A stretch of 64,000 bases of DNA from Rhizobium vallis (GCF_003985155.1 NZ_ML133687.1:496001-560000); one strand, 5' to 3'; counted from the stretch's first letter, positions 25,833-34,801 are shown. Program-made: numbers and translations. Notes: generated by a model not told the origin, from the letters alone.

Positions 25833-27914
25833 ATGACAAAGAAGACCAATCTGATGACGCGCATCCTAGTTGCAGCGTCTGTCGTGGTTCTGGCCGCTTT
25901 CGCCGCCTTTTCCTATTACATTGATCACGTCCAGCGCGGCGTGACCACCGCTTCGATCGAAGCGAATATAAAATCCTCGGGCGAGCAGGCCGCCCACGGC
26001 CTCGCCAACTGGATGAACGGGCGCGTCATCTTGACCGCCATGGCCGGCGATGCTGTCGGCAAGGCGGCCGATCGTGACAGCGTGCGTAAAGTCCTGCAGA
26101 ACGACGTGCTCGGCACTCAGTTTGTCAGCACCTATTTCGGCGATGAGCAGGGCGTCTTCACATCGTGGCCCGACCTGCCGCTGCCGGCGGGTTACGATCC
26201 GCGCAAGCGCCCCTGGTATCAGGATGCCGTCAAGGCAAACGCTCCCGTTCTGACCGAACCCTATACCGACGCATCCAGCGGCAATCTCATCATCAGTTCC
26301 GCCGTCCCGGTTTCCCGCGATGGTAAGCTTGCCGGCGTTGCCGGTAGCGATTTCTCGCTGGAAACCATGGTCAAGATGATCAAGGAGATCAATCTTGGCG
26401 GGCAAGGCGAGGCCTTCCTCGTCAACAAGAACGGCCAAATTCTCATCCATCCCGATGCGAAACTGGTAACGAAGACATTGGCCGATGCCTTTCCGACGGT
26501 CACCCCCACGATCGGTGGCAGCCTCACAGAGACCGAATTTGCCGGCAAACCGGTACTTGTGTCCTTCGTGCCGGTCGATGGTCTTCCGACTGTAAACTGG
26601 TATCTCGGCTTCGTGGTCGACAGCGACAAAGCCTTCGCCACGCTCAACCAGTTCCGCATCGCGGCCCTCGTCGCCACGCTTCTTGCCGTCGGCATCATGA
26701 TTGCCGCCATGGCATGGCTGTTGCACGGCCTTGTCATCCGTCCGATCACGGCGATGACCGCCGCCATGCAAAAGCTTGCCGCCGGCAATCTTTCCACCGC
26801 CATTCCGGGCGAGGAGCGCCGTGACCAGATCGGCTCGATGGCGGAAGCCGTTGCCGTGTTCAAGGCCAATGCCATCGACCGGGAGCGCCTGGAAGGCGAA
26901 GCTGAGCAGGGTCGTTCGCTGACAGAACGCGAGCGCCGGGAACGCGAAGCGCAGAAAACGCGCGAGGCGGCGGAGATCCACCAGGCCGTCGATGCACTCG
27001 CTGGCGCGCTCGGAGCACTTTCCGAAGGCAATCTTGCCCATCGCATCGAAACGCCCTTTGCCTCCCACCTCGATCGCTTGCGCAGCGACTACAACACCTC
27101 CGTCGCCAAGCTGGACGCTGCCCTCCAGGCCGTCGGCAGCAATGCCCATGCAATCGACGCCGGAGCGACGGAAATTCGCACCGCTGCGGACGGTCTTGCC
27201 CGCCGTACCGAACAGCAGGCCGCCTCCGTCGAGGAAACGGCTGCCGCTCTGGAAGAGATCACCACAACAGTCAGGGATACCGCTCGCCGCGCGGAAGACG
27301 CCGGCAGTCTGGTTGGCCGCACGCGCAATGACGCCGAGCATTCCGGGGAGATCGTCAGCAAGGCTGTCGATGCCATGACCGGCATCCAGCAGTCCTCGGA
27401 GAAGATCTCCAGCATCATCGGCGTTATCGACGATATTGCCTTCCAGACAAACCTGCTGGCGCTCAACGCCGGCGTAGAAGCGGCACGCGCTGGCGAAGCA
27501 GGCAAGGGTTTTGCCGTCGTTGCCCAGGAAGTGCGCGAACTGGCCCAGCGTTCGGCCCAGGCCGCCAAGGAAATCGAAGGCCTGATCACGACCTCGAATG
27601 CTCAGGTTCGTTCAGGCGTGACACTGGTCGGCGATACCGGTAAGGCGCTGCAATCGATTGTTGCGCAGGTGCAGGAAATCAGCCGCCACGTCGAGGCGAT
27701 TGTGATCGCCACCCGCGAACAGTCGACGGGCCTCGCCGAGATCAACACGGCCGTCAACACCATGGATCAGGGCACCCAGCAAAATGCAGCCATGGTCGAG
27801 GAACAGACGGCCGCCAGCCATGGTCTTGCCCAGGAGGCGGCGAAGCTGATGCGGCTTCTGGCACAGTTCAAGCTCGGCGCTCAGGAAGCGTTGGCTGTCC
27901 GCCGCGCAGCCTAA
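25833..27914 (+). CDS. Methyl-accepting chemotaxis protein, dCache_1 amino-acid sensor type
   Basis: A 693-residue chemoreceptor. ATG 25833 is nine bases after AAGGAG; the GTG at 25824 is in frame but less likely. A first membrane helix (about 10-30) precedes a periplasmic double-Cache domain to about residue 275. This domain holds Y121, R126, W128, Y129, Y144 and D173, the full set described for the dCache_1 amino-acid pocket. The second helix is at about 275-302, followed by HAMP and a signalling domain with LLALNAGVEAARAGEAGKGF. It ends in VRRAA without a CheR/CheB tether. The likely ligands are L-amino acids, which is inference from the pocket. Confidence 0.94.
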   Translation: MTKKTNLMTRILVAASVVVLAAFAAFSYYIDHVQRGVTTASIEANIKSSGEQAAHGLANWMNGRVILTAMAGDAVGKAADRDSVRKVLQNDVLGTQFVSTYFGDEQGVFTSWPDLPLPAGYDPRKRPWYQDAVKANAPVLTEPYTDASSGNLIISSAVPVSRDGKLAGVAGSDFSLETMVKMIKEINLGGQGEAFLVNKNGQILIHPDAKLVTKTLADAFPTVTPTIGGSLTETEFAGKPVLVSFVPVDGLPTVNWYLGFVVDSDKAFATLNQFRIAALVATLLAVGIMIAAMAWLLHGLVIRPITAMTAAMQKLAAGNLSTAIPGEERRDQIGSMAEAVAVFKANAIDRERLEGEAEQGRSLTERERREREAQKTREAAEIHQAVDALAGALGALSEGNLAHRIETPFASHLDRLRSDYNTSVAKLDAALQAVGSNAHAIDAGATEIRTAADGLARRTEQQAASVEETAAALEEITTTVRDTARRAEDAGSLVGRTRNDAEHSGEIVSKAVDAMTGIQQSSEKISSIIGVIDDIAFQTNLLALNAGVEAARAGEAGKGFAVVAQEVRELAQRSAQAAKEIEGLITTSNAQVRSGVTLVGDTGKALQSIVAQVQEISRHVEAIVIATREQSTGLAEINTAVNTMDQGTQQNAAMVEEQTAASHGLAQEAAKLMRLLAQFKLGAQEALAVRRAA

Positions 27915-27926
27915 CAAGGCTATCGT

Positions 27927-27957
27927 CGGAAATGTCCGCGCTCGCCGCGGGCATTTC
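27927..27957. terminator. Hairpin between convergent genes
   Basis: GGAAATGTCCGCG and CGCGGGCATTTCC pair over 13 positions with one G-T, around a 5-base loop. It separates the chemoreceptor from the opposing RNA methyltransferase gene. The U-tract is poor in both directions. Confidence 0.55.
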
Positions 27958-28003
27958 CAATTGTCGAATGGGCATGCATTGCCGATCATTACTATGACGC
28001 CGG

Positions 28004-29254
28004 TTACTTCTCCAGCGTCGCCACCACTTCGACATGCGAGGTCCAGAGGAACTGGTCGATCGGGGTGACCCCGGTGATGCGGTAACCGCCCTCGACGAGG
28101 ATTGCCAGATCCCGCGCCAGCGTCAGCGGGTTGCAGCTGACGGCCGCGATCCTCTTTACCGCCGAGCGAGCAAGCTCCTTGCATTGGAACTCCGCGCCGG
28201 CGCGCGGCGGGTCGAAGACGACGGCATCATAGGGCTTGAATTCCTGCGTCATCAGCGGCCGGCGGAAGAGATCGCGCTTTTCGACGCTGACGGGTTTTAA
28301 TCCCTGTGTCTTACGGGCGGCCTGGTCGAGTGCTGCGAGCGCCTTTTCCTCAGCTTCGACGGCGTGCACGCGGCCGATCCGCGCCAGCCGCAGCGAGAAT
28401 GTTCCGGCGCCGGCAAAGAGATCGGCGATCCGCTTGGCCTTGCCGACATGGGCAAGCACCAGCTCCGCCATTGCCTCTTCCGCCGGCTTGGTCGCCTGGG
28501 CGAAACCGCCCGGCGGCGGTGAAACCTGGATACCGCCGAAATCGACCAGCGGCTTCGACGGCTCGACGAGGATTTCGCCGTTCAGCGAAACACGGGCGAT
28601 GCCGCGCAGGCTGAGCACGGTCTCGACCGCCTTGCGCCGCTGCTGGTCGGAGAGCTTCTTCACCTCGTCGACTGCAATATCGAGGCCGGAAAGCGTTTCC
28701 AGCACCGAGACGCGGAAGGGTTCGGCATTGGTCGCCAGCGAAGCGGCAATCGCCTTGATCGCCGGCAGCCGGGCGATGATCCCTGCCGAGGAGATCGGAC
28801 ATTCCTCGATCGCGACGATATGATGGCTTTCGGCCTGGTTAAAGCCGATCAGCATATCCTTTTCGGTCTTGCGCGCCGCAAAGACCACACGCCGGCGTTC
28901 GCCCGGGCGAGCCGGAACGATCTCGCTGACCTCCGATGTCAACCCCTTTGATCGCAGCGCATCGATGACCAGCTGGCGCTTGAACGCGCGGTAGGGTGCA
29001 TCCGTCAGGTGCTGCAGCGTGCAGCCGCCGCAGGTGCCGTTGAGTCCATCCGGGCCGAAATGCCGGCAGGCGGGCTCCTGCCGGTCGGGCGAGGGCGCGG
29101 CAATCGACATGATCGTGCCATGGCTTTTCACACGGGCGATCGCTACCGTTTCCCCAGGTAGGGAAAAGGGCACGTAGACCGGTCCACTGGTGCTGCTGGT
29201 GATGCCGTCGCCCTGGGCGCCGAGCTTCTCGATCGTGACGGTTTCGGTGCTCAC
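28004..29254 (-). CDS. RNA (uracil-5-)-methyltransferase, RlmD/TrmA family
   Basis: A 416-residue SAM-dependent m5U methyltransferase. It begins with a TRAM-like domain (TVTIEKLGAQGDGI). The Fe-S cysteines are C-RHFG and CGGC around residues 62-77. The SAM site ADLFAGAGTFSLRLAR is near residue 271, the DPPRAG motif near 346, and the catalytic cysteine lies in SCNPLTLARD near 371. RlmD-type 23S rRNA methylation is the most likely activity. The GTG start overlaps the tlyA stop by four bases (GTGA), so the two genes are translationally coupled. Confidence 0.88.
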   Translation of the reverse strand: MSTETVTIEKLGAQGDGITSSTSGPVYVPFSLPGETVAIARVKSHGTIMSIAAPSPDRQEPACRHFGPDGLNGTCGGCTLQHLTDAPYRAFKRQLVIDALRSKGLTSEVSEIVPARPGERRRVVFAARKTEKDMLIGFNQAESHHIVAIEECPISSAGIIARLPAIKAIAASLATNAEPFRVSVLETLSGLDIAVDEVKKLSDQQRRKAVETVLSLRGIARVSLNGEILVEPSKPLVDFGGIQVSPPPGGFAQATKPAEEAMAELVLAHVGKAKRIADLFAGAGTFSLRLARIGRVHAVEAEEKALAALDQAARKTQGLKPVSVEKRDLFRRPLMTQEFKPYDAVVFDPPRAGAEFQCKELARSAVKRIAAVSCNPLTLARDLAILVEGGYRITGVTPIDQFLWTSHVEVVATLEK

Positions 29255-29997
29255 GGTTTCAATCCTGCCAGGAGGAATTCCTGATTGCCGTCGCCGCCGG
29301 AAATCGGGGAAGGGATGAGGCCGAGGCTTTTCCAGCCCATGTCCTCGGTGAACCAGCGCTCCAGCTCGGAAGCGACCGCGGGGGCGGAGGAGGGATCCTT
29401 CAAGAGCCCACCCTTGCCGATCGCCTCGCGCCCCGCCTCGAATTGCGGCTTGACCAGCAGGACGGCGACGGCACCCGGTTCGGCGATATCGAGGGCGGGC
29501 GCCAGCGCAAGCTTCAGCGAGATGAAGGAGACGTCGGAAACGATGAAGGTGACGGGATGGCCGATATCGTCCGCCGTCAGGTTGCGGGCGTTAAGGCCTT
29601 CCCTGTTCGTCACGCGGAGATCGTCAGCGATGCGCGGGTGCATCTGCCCGTGGCCGACATCGATCGCGGTGACATGCGCGGCAGCCCGTTGCAGCAACAC
29701 CTCGGTGAAGCCGCCGGTGGAAGCACCGACATCGAGACAGTGATGGCCGGCAGGGTCGAGCCGGAAATGATCGAGTGCGGCGGCAAGCTTCAGCGCTGCG
29801 CGCGAGACGTAGTCCTGCGCCGGATCGTCGATCTCGATTGCCGCGTCCTCGCCGAAGACCGCGCCGGCCTTCGTCACCACCTGTCCGCCGATCTTGACGG
29901 TGCCGCGCTGCACGGCGTCGCGAGCCCGCGAGCGACTGGCGAAGAGGCCGCGGGAGACGAGAAGTTGGTCGAGACGTTGGCTATTTTGATCGGACAT
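29251..29997 (-). CDS. tlyA: TlyA family rRNA (cytidine-2'-O)-methyltransferase
   Basis: A 248-residue protein with an N-terminal S4 RNA-binding domain (QRLDQLLVSRGLFASRSRA) and a C-terminal FtsJ-like methyltransferase. The SAM motif is CLDVGASTGGFTEVLL near residue 88, and LLVKPQFEAGRE is near 180. TlyA proteins 2'-O-methylate cytidines in 16S and 23S rRNA and were first named haemolysins. ATG 29997 gives the standard start; the extra upstream residues are rejected. It forms an operon with the RlmD-like gene. Confidence 0.92.
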   Translation of the reverse strand: MSDQNSQRLDQLLVSRGLFASRSRARDAVQRGTVKIGGQVVTKAGAVFGEDAAIEIDDPAQDYVSRAALKLAAALDHFRLDPAGHHCLDVGASTGGFTEVLLQRAAAHVTAIDVGHGQMHPRIADDLRVTNREGLNARNLTADDIGHPVTFIVSDVSFISLKLALAPALDIAEPGAVAVLLVKPQFEAGREAIGKGGLLKDPSSAPAVASELERWFTEDMGWKSLGLIPSPISGGDGNQEFLLAGLKP

Positions 29998-30129
29998 CGG
30001 CTGTGAATGACCGGCAAAGCTGTCGGTTGCAAGTATTTTGTTCCCGAAACCGTCATTGACCCTCAAAAGCTTTCGGCGATAATCCTGCCGCGGCGATCGC
30101 GGGGCAGGCCGCAGGCACGGGGGTGTTTT

Positions 30130-31125
30130 ATGCTGAAGCTCTTCACTCTTCTTGTCGCGGCGGGGATCGCATCGCCCGCGCTCGCGAATGATACGATGGC
30201 CGAGGTCAAGACCGGTGGGCTGATTTTTGCCCAGTCCGATGATGTCAGCATGGCCGAGGAGGATCTTTTCATTTCCTCTTCGGAAGTGCGCGTCGACTAT
30301 GTATTCGAGAATGTGTCCGACAAGGACGTCGAAAGCCTGGTCGCCTTCCCGATGCCTGACATCACAGGTCAGGTGGACAACAATTCCGCCATATCAGATT
30401 ATGACAGCGATAATTTCCTGCATTTCTCCACGGTGCAGGACGGCAGGCCGATCACCGCCAAGCTGCAGCAGCGGGTCGTCTCGCTCGGCATCGACGTGAC
30501 TGACGAATTCGCCAAGAACGGCATTCCCGTCCTGCCCTACAGCCAGAAGACGGCCGAGGCCTTGGCCAAGCTTCCTGAAGCCGTCCGCAAGGACTGGATC
30601 GCCCGCGGCCTCGTCTATCCCATGGACGAAGGCGATGCCAAGATCTCTCTCGTGCCGCTCTGGACGCTGCGCTCGACCTATTGGTGGCGCACTGTCTTTC
30701 CAGCGAAGAAGAAGGTGAGTGTCCAGCATCGTTATCAGCCGGCTGTCGGCGGCACCGTTGCCATCAGTTTTCTCGACGGTGGCGAGCCAAAGGGCGAACG
30801 CTTCGAGGAATATTCCCGCAAATACTGCCTCGACGGGGATTTCGTCAGGGTTGCCCAGCAGCGGGCGAGGGAAGCCGAAGCTGGCGGCGCTAACTACACC
30901 GAAAGCTGGATTTCCTATGTGCTGTCGACCGGCGCCAACTGGGCGGGACCGATCAGACGTTTCCAACTGACGGTCGACAAAGGCAAGCCCGGCAATCTCA
31001 TCAGCTTCTGCGGCAGTAACGTTCAGAAGACCGGCCCGACGACCTTCCGGATGACATCAGAGGATTTCGATCCCGAGAAGGATCTCGATATCCTGATCCT
31101 CAATCCGCCTGAGGCGGCGCAGTAA
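30130..31125 (+). CDS. DUF4424 family secreted protein
   Basis: A 331-residue exported protein. A signal peptide (LKLFTLLVAAGIASPALA) ends just before NDTMAEVKTGGLIFAQSDD, the hallmark start of DUF4424. Conserved blocks include SMAEEDLFISSSEVRVDYVF and YWWRTVFPAKKKVSVQHRY. Two cysteines near the C-terminus (KYCLDGDF and SFCGSN) may form a disulfide. The family has no known function. ATG 30130 follows GGGGG. It is divergent from tlyA. Confidence 0.85.
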   Translation: MLKLFTLLVAAGIASPALANDTMAEVKTGGLIFAQSDDVSMAEEDLFISSSEVRVDYVFENVSDKDVESLVAFPMPDITGQVDNNSAISDYDSDNFLHFSTVQDGRPITAKLQQRVVSLGIDVTDEFAKNGIPVLPYSQKTAEALAKLPEAVRKDWIARGLVYPMDEGDAKISLVPLWTLRSTYWWRTVFPAKKKVSVQHRYQPAVGGTVAISFLDGGEPKGERFEEYSRKYCLDGDFVRVAQQRAREAEAGGANYTESWISYVLSTGANWAGPIRRFQLTVDKGKPGNLISFCGSNVQKTGPTTFRMTSEDFDPEKDLDILILNPPEAAQ

Positions 31126-31147
31126 TCATCACCCTTCATTGCTGCAG

Positions 31148-31170
31148 TGCACAAATTTAAACAAATTTAA
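31148..31170. promoter_or_regulatory. Tandem AAATTTAAA boxes before a chemoreceptor gene
   Basis: Two direct copies of AAATTTAAA, about 10 bases apart, lie about 180 bases upstream of the chemoreceptor start at 31345, followed by CCCGCCCGCATAGG. Similar TTAAA boxes precede the other two chemoreceptor genes in this window. A role as a shared promoter element is a guess. Confidence 0.35.
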
Positions 31171-31344
31171 AGCCCGCCCGCATAGGTTCGGGTGGATTGC
31201 GGCGGTTCGTCCGAACTGCTCGGCGCCATGAAGGCGCAAGCGTTTCCACGCCGATCATGTTCTCAGGTTCAAAAGTCCCTGCGGTTGCGCGTTTCGCGCG
31301 AACCGCCTTTCGCCGTGTCGACTGTCGTCAGGAGAAATTCACCG

Positions 31345-33285
31345 ATGTCCGCTAAAAACATATCCTTGAACGGTAAGCTTGCGGCCACGTTCGCGGCCCT
31401 CATCCTTATCTTCATGTCCGTTTCCGTCTTCGTCTATTCCAAGGCGACGGCGTCCGCGGCCGCTTCTGCCGAGCAGGAAAAGTCCGAACTTCTCGTCAAC
31501 CAGATCGATGATGCGCTGCAGGCGATGCTCGAGCAGGCCGTCAATCTGCGCGGCTTCATCCTGTTCCGCAGCGACAGCACCTATGGCGATGTCTTCACCA
31601 ATCGCGAGCGCATGCTGAAGGCGATCGCCGCCGCCAAGCAGACGGCAGCCGGCGAGCCCCAACTGGTCGAGATGATCGACGGCATGCAGAAGGCTGCCGA
31701 CCTCTATTTCCATGAGCTCGCCGAGCCGCAGACCAAGGCGCGCAAGGAAACCGACATGCCGATCGAGGAGGTCGTCAAGATCGGTGTCAACGCCACCAAG
31801 GGCCAGCTCGACGGTTTCCGCCAGGCTAGCGCCAAGATCAAGGCAACCGCGCGTGCAAAATCGGATGCGCTGGCCGCGATCCGGGCCGATGCCAACAGCG
31901 ATCTGAAGACGACGCTGCTTGCCGGCGGCCTCATCGCCTCGCTCGCTGCCGCCGTGCTTGCCTGGCTCATGTCGCGAACCATCGTTCGTCCGGTCGTCGG
32001 CATGACCGCGGCCATGGACCGCCTCGCCGGCGGTCAGAACGACATCGAGGTTCCGGCTGTCGAGCGCGGCGACGAAATCGGCCGCATGGCCCAGTCGGTG
32101 CTGGTCTTTAAGCAGGCGGCGATCGAGAAGCTGCGCCTTGCCGGCGAGACCGATCGCATGCGCGGCGATGCCGAGCGTCAGCGCCAGACAAATGATGAGC
32201 AGAAAGCCCGCGAGGAAGGCGAGATCCGCTTTGCTGTCGACGCCTTGGCGGGCGGCCTTGCCGGCCTTGCCACCGGCGATGTCGTCGCGCGCATCCAGAC
32301 GCCGTTTGCGCCGCAATACGACAGCCTGCGCAACGACTTCAACCATGCCGTCGAAAAGCTGCAGGCGGCTCTCCAGTCGGTCGGCCGCAACGCCTCGGCG
32401 ATTAACGCCGGTGCCGGCGAAATCCGCTCCGCCGCCGACGATCTTGCCCACCGCACCGAGCAGCAGGCTGCCGCTGTCGAGGAAACCGCCGCAGCACTCG
32501 AGGAAGTGACGACGACCGTCCGCGACAGCGCCAAGCGCGCTGAGGATGTCGGTAATCTCGTCGAGCGCACCCGCCTCGGCGCCGAAAAATCAGGCGAAGT
32601 CGTCCGCAAGGCGGTCTCCGCCATGCAGCAGATCGAGAAGTCCTCGGGCGAAATCTCCAACATCATCGGCGTCATCGACGACATCGCCTTCCAGACCAAC
32701 CTTTTGGCTTTGAACGCCGGCGTCGAAGCTGCCCGCGCCGGTGACGCCGGCAAGGGTTTTGCGGTCGTCGCCCAGGAAGTGCGCGAGCTTGCCCAGCGCT
32801 CGGCCAAGGCCGCCAAGGAGATCAAGGCGCTGATCACCACCTCGGGCGAACAGGTTATTGCCGGCGTCGGCCTCGTCGGCGAGACCGGCAAGGCGCTGGA
32901 GGTAATCGTCTCCGAGGTGCAGGAGATCAACCACCACGTCAGCGCGATCGTCACTGCCACCCGTGAACAGTCGATCGGCCTTCAGGAAATCAACACCGCC
33001 GTCAACAACATGGACCAGGGCACGCAGCAGAACGCTGCGATGGTCGAGGAGCAGACCGCGGCAAGCCATGCGCTCGCCCAGGAGGCAAACGCCCTCGATG
33101 AACTGCTGCATCAGTTCAAGCTCGGCCAGGTGAAGGCTGATGCCGCCGCACCGCGCGCCGTCGCCGCCGCTTCCCGCCCTGTCGCTTCACCGGCCCGCGC
33201 TCTCACCCGCACCGTCGCCAAGGCTTTCGGTGGCAGACAGGCAAGTGCTGCGGTTCCCGTTCAGGAGGATTGGACGGAGTTCTGA
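31345..33285 (+). CDS. Methyl-accepting chemotaxis protein with CHASE3-like sensor and CheR/CheB tether
   Basis: A 646-residue chemoreceptor. ATG 31345 follows AGGAG; upstream in-frame codons are rejected. The first helix (about 10-30) leads into a helical periplasmic domain with NLRGFILFRSDSTYGD, typical of CHASE3. The second helix is about 190-213, then HAMP and a signalling domain with LLALNAGVEAARAGDAGKGF. An Ala/Pro linker ends in the C-terminal pentapeptide DWTEF, which fits the W-x-x-F tether for CheR and CheB. Ligand unknown. Unlike the other two receptors here, it could assist adaptation of neighbours in an array. Confidence 0.93.
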   Translation: MSAKNISLNGKLAATFAALILIFMSVSVFVYSKATASAAASAEQEKSELLVNQIDDALQAMLEQAVNLRGFILFRSDSTYGDVFTNRERMLKAIAAAKQTAAGEPQLVEMIDGMQKAADLYFHELAEPQTKARKETDMPIEEVVKIGVNATKGQLDGFRQASAKIKATARAKSDALAAIRADANSDLKTTLLAGGLIASLAAAVLAWLMSRTIVRPVVGMTAAMDRLAGGQNDIEVPAVERGDEIGRMAQSVLVFKQAAIEKLRLAGETDRMRGDAERQRQTNDEQKAREEGEIRFAVDALAGGLAGLATGDVVARIQTPFAPQYDSLRNDFNHAVEKLQAALQSVGRNASAINAGAGEIRSAADDLAHRTEQQAAAVEETAAALEEVTTTVRDSAKRAEDVGNLVERTRLGAEKSGEVVRKAVSAMQQIEKSSGEISNIIGVIDDIAFQTNLLALNAGVEAARAGDAGKGFAVVAQEVRELAQRSAKAAKEIKALITTSGEQVIAGVGLVGETGKALEVIVSEVQEINHHVSAIVTATREQSIGLQEINTAVNNMDQGTQQNAAMVEEQTAASHALAQEANALDELLHQFKLGQVKADAAAPRAVAAASRPVASPARALTRTVAKAFGGRQASAAVPVQEDWTEF

Positions 33286-33380
33286 GAGCGCCGCTTTCGG
33301 AAGGGACGTGAAATGGCGCTGTTTGTGCTGGCCCTCGTCCCACAATTCGTTGCTCCTTCGGATCCGAGTTTAACCGAACG

Positions 33381-33920
33381 TCAAAGACGGTTCAGCAGCA
33401 AGAGCATGGTGTCTTGCGCGTTTTGTAAACCGAGGATCTCGAGCCCAACGATCAGAGCATAGAGCGCATCAGGGGCTTGCGGATTTTCAACCCCTGCCTC
33501 GCGGCAAAGGCAGGTGAGATAGGCAATGCGACGGGCATCCATTCTGGCGACTGCTTTTGCCACATCCGGCGACACCAGAGCCCATGCGCGCAAGGCAGGT
33601 TCCAGCGCTGCGCCGCCATAGGAAGGGCCACAGAACTCGACAGCCGCATGGCATAACTGCTCCAGTCGGGTGCGGGGTGCGACCGCAGGATCGAGCTCTG
33701 CGATCACGCTATCAAAAGCGCGTTCTTCCCAAAGTTGGATAAGACGAGCCTGGTAGTCGGGCAAATCGGCGAAGTGCCAGTAAAACGAACCTTTCGTTGT
33801 CCCAAGGTCGCGAGCCAAGGCTTCCGCCTTGAGGGCCGTGGGGCCGGAACGAGCCAAGGCTCGAAAGCCAGCCATCAGCCAATCTTCGGCGGCCAGACGA
33901 TTGCGGGGGGGTGAAATCAT
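33381..33920 (-). CDS. TetR family transcriptional regulator
   Basis: A 179-residue repressor. The N-terminal helix-turn-helix reads ALKAEALARDLGTTKGSFYWHF, shown in two overlapping pieces ALKAEALARDLGTTKG and GSFYWHFADLP. The C-terminal ligand domain is variable and gives no ligand. ATG 33920 is preferred over the TTG at 33926. It is transcribed away from a four-helix membrane protein gene, and the space between them holds two palindromic operators. It most likely represses itself and that gene. Confidence 0.9.
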   Translation of the reverse strand: MISPPRNRLAAEDWLMAGFRALARSGPTALKAEALARDLGTTKGSFYWHFADLPDYQARLIQLWEERAFDSVIAELDPAVAPRTRLEQLCHAAVEFCGPSYGGAALEPALRAWALVSPDVAKAVARMDARRIAYLTCLCREAGVENPQAPDALYALIVGLEILGLQNAQDTMLLLLNRL

Positions 33921-33928
33921 ACTCAAAC

Positions 33929-33942
33929 ATACGGCAGCGTAT
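33929..33942. promoter_or_regulatory. TetR operator 1
   Basis: ATACG-GCAG-CGTAT, a perfect inverted repeat just upstream of the TetR start. It is near-identical to a second site at 33972-33985. Confidence 0.65.
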
Positions 33943-33970
33943 TGACGAGCGCAAGCGAATCCGCATAAAA

Positions 33971-33986
33971 CATACGCAGCCGTATG
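33971..33986. promoter_or_regulatory. TetR operator 2
   Basis: CATACG-CAGC-CGTATG, a perfect inverted repeat ending 10 bases before the membrane protein start and abutting its GGAGG ribosome site. With operator 1, 43 bases apart, it fits control of both divergent genes. Confidence 0.65.
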
Positions 33987-33996
33987 GAGGGATGAA

Positions 33997-34383
33997 ATGA
34001 ACTGGACACGTCTTGCTGCCGCCCTGATGGGGCTGACCTTACTGATCCATGTCTACGCAGGCGGGTCAGAGGTTTACGATCCGCTTCAGGCCGCACTGCC
34101 TGATGAATTTCTCGCTGCCTTTGCCGCTATACTGTGGCACGCGGTCACCGTGGTTCTGGCGGTCATTGCAGGTGGCCTTTGGATACTGGCTCAGCGGCAT
34201 GATCCGGCACTTGAGGCAATTCTGTCGGCGATCCAGCTTGGTCTTGCGGCACTGTTTATTTTCTACGGACTGACCCGCTTGGGAACGGTGATACCTATGC
34301 CGCAATGGATTATCTTTCTCGCCATACCCGTACTGACCCGCTTCGGCCAAAGAGGTCGCAAAAAACCCCAACGCCAATCCTGA
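33997..34383 (+). CDS. Small four-helix membrane protein, probable TetR target
   Basis: A 128-residue protein with about four hydrophobic segments: the N-terminal LAAALMGLTLLIHVYAG, then AAILWHAVTVVLAVIAG, then AIQLGLAALFIFYGLT, then WIIFLAIPVLTRFG. The tail is basic (GRKKPQRQS), probably cytoplasmic. I do not recognise a family with confidence. ATG 33997 follows GGAGG. Its position behind two TetR operators suggests an inducible membrane function such as efflux or stress protection, but no transporter motif is visible. Confidence 0.75.
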   Translation: MNWTRLAAALMGLTLLIHVYAGGSEVYDPLQAALPDEFLAAFAAILWHAVTVVLAVIAGGLWILAQRHDPALEAILSAIQLGLAALFIFYGLTRLGTVIPMPQWIIFLAIPVLTRFGQRGRKKPQRQS

Positions 34384-34399
34384 TCTTACCGCCCTGCTG

Positions 34400-34801
34400 T
34401 CATTGCCTTGCCGCTACTGCCTCATAGAAGCCGGCACCCCATTGCAGCTTCTTGACGCCGATCGGATCGACGGAATCGATCATGGCATAGGCCGCGTTGA
34501 TGCGATCGCGCCCCATGATGAGGGCGGCAACACGGCTGTCTGCCGAGAACGGCAGGACACGCGGCAACAGCGCCAACAGGAACGCGCCAGCGATGAAGCC
34601 GATCCCGCCCGCCAACCACATGCGGAAATCCTGATCCTTCCAGATGTAGGCGCTTTTCGTGACCTCCGCGAGCTGCGGGCCGATGCGCTCGAGGTCGCCG
34701 GCCTGGCATTCGAGCTGCTGCGCGGCGGTCCTGACCGGGCCTTCCCCGCCGCGCTCGAGGGGGCCGCATAATGTTCCGGCCCGCTGCGCAGAATGGGCCA
34801 T
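34400..34801 (-). pseudogene. DUF6118-like remnant
   Basis: A 133-residue frame whose C-terminal two thirds resemble DUF6118, a plasmid-borne family: a membrane helix WLAGGIGFIAGAFLLALLP, then VAALIMGRDRINAAYAM, then DPIGVKKLQWGAGFYEA. Full-length members are about 200-250 residues and carry a longer N-terminal coiled region, which is missing or scrambled here. The start is unclear. I read it as a degraded gene from a mobile replicon, next to dxs on the same strand. Confidence 0.45.

Noticed and set aside
34403..34771. 122-residue plus-strand frame opposite the DUF6118 remnant
   Set aside because: Only its end looks protein-like; the minus-strand frame has the better family match. Kept as a finding instead.
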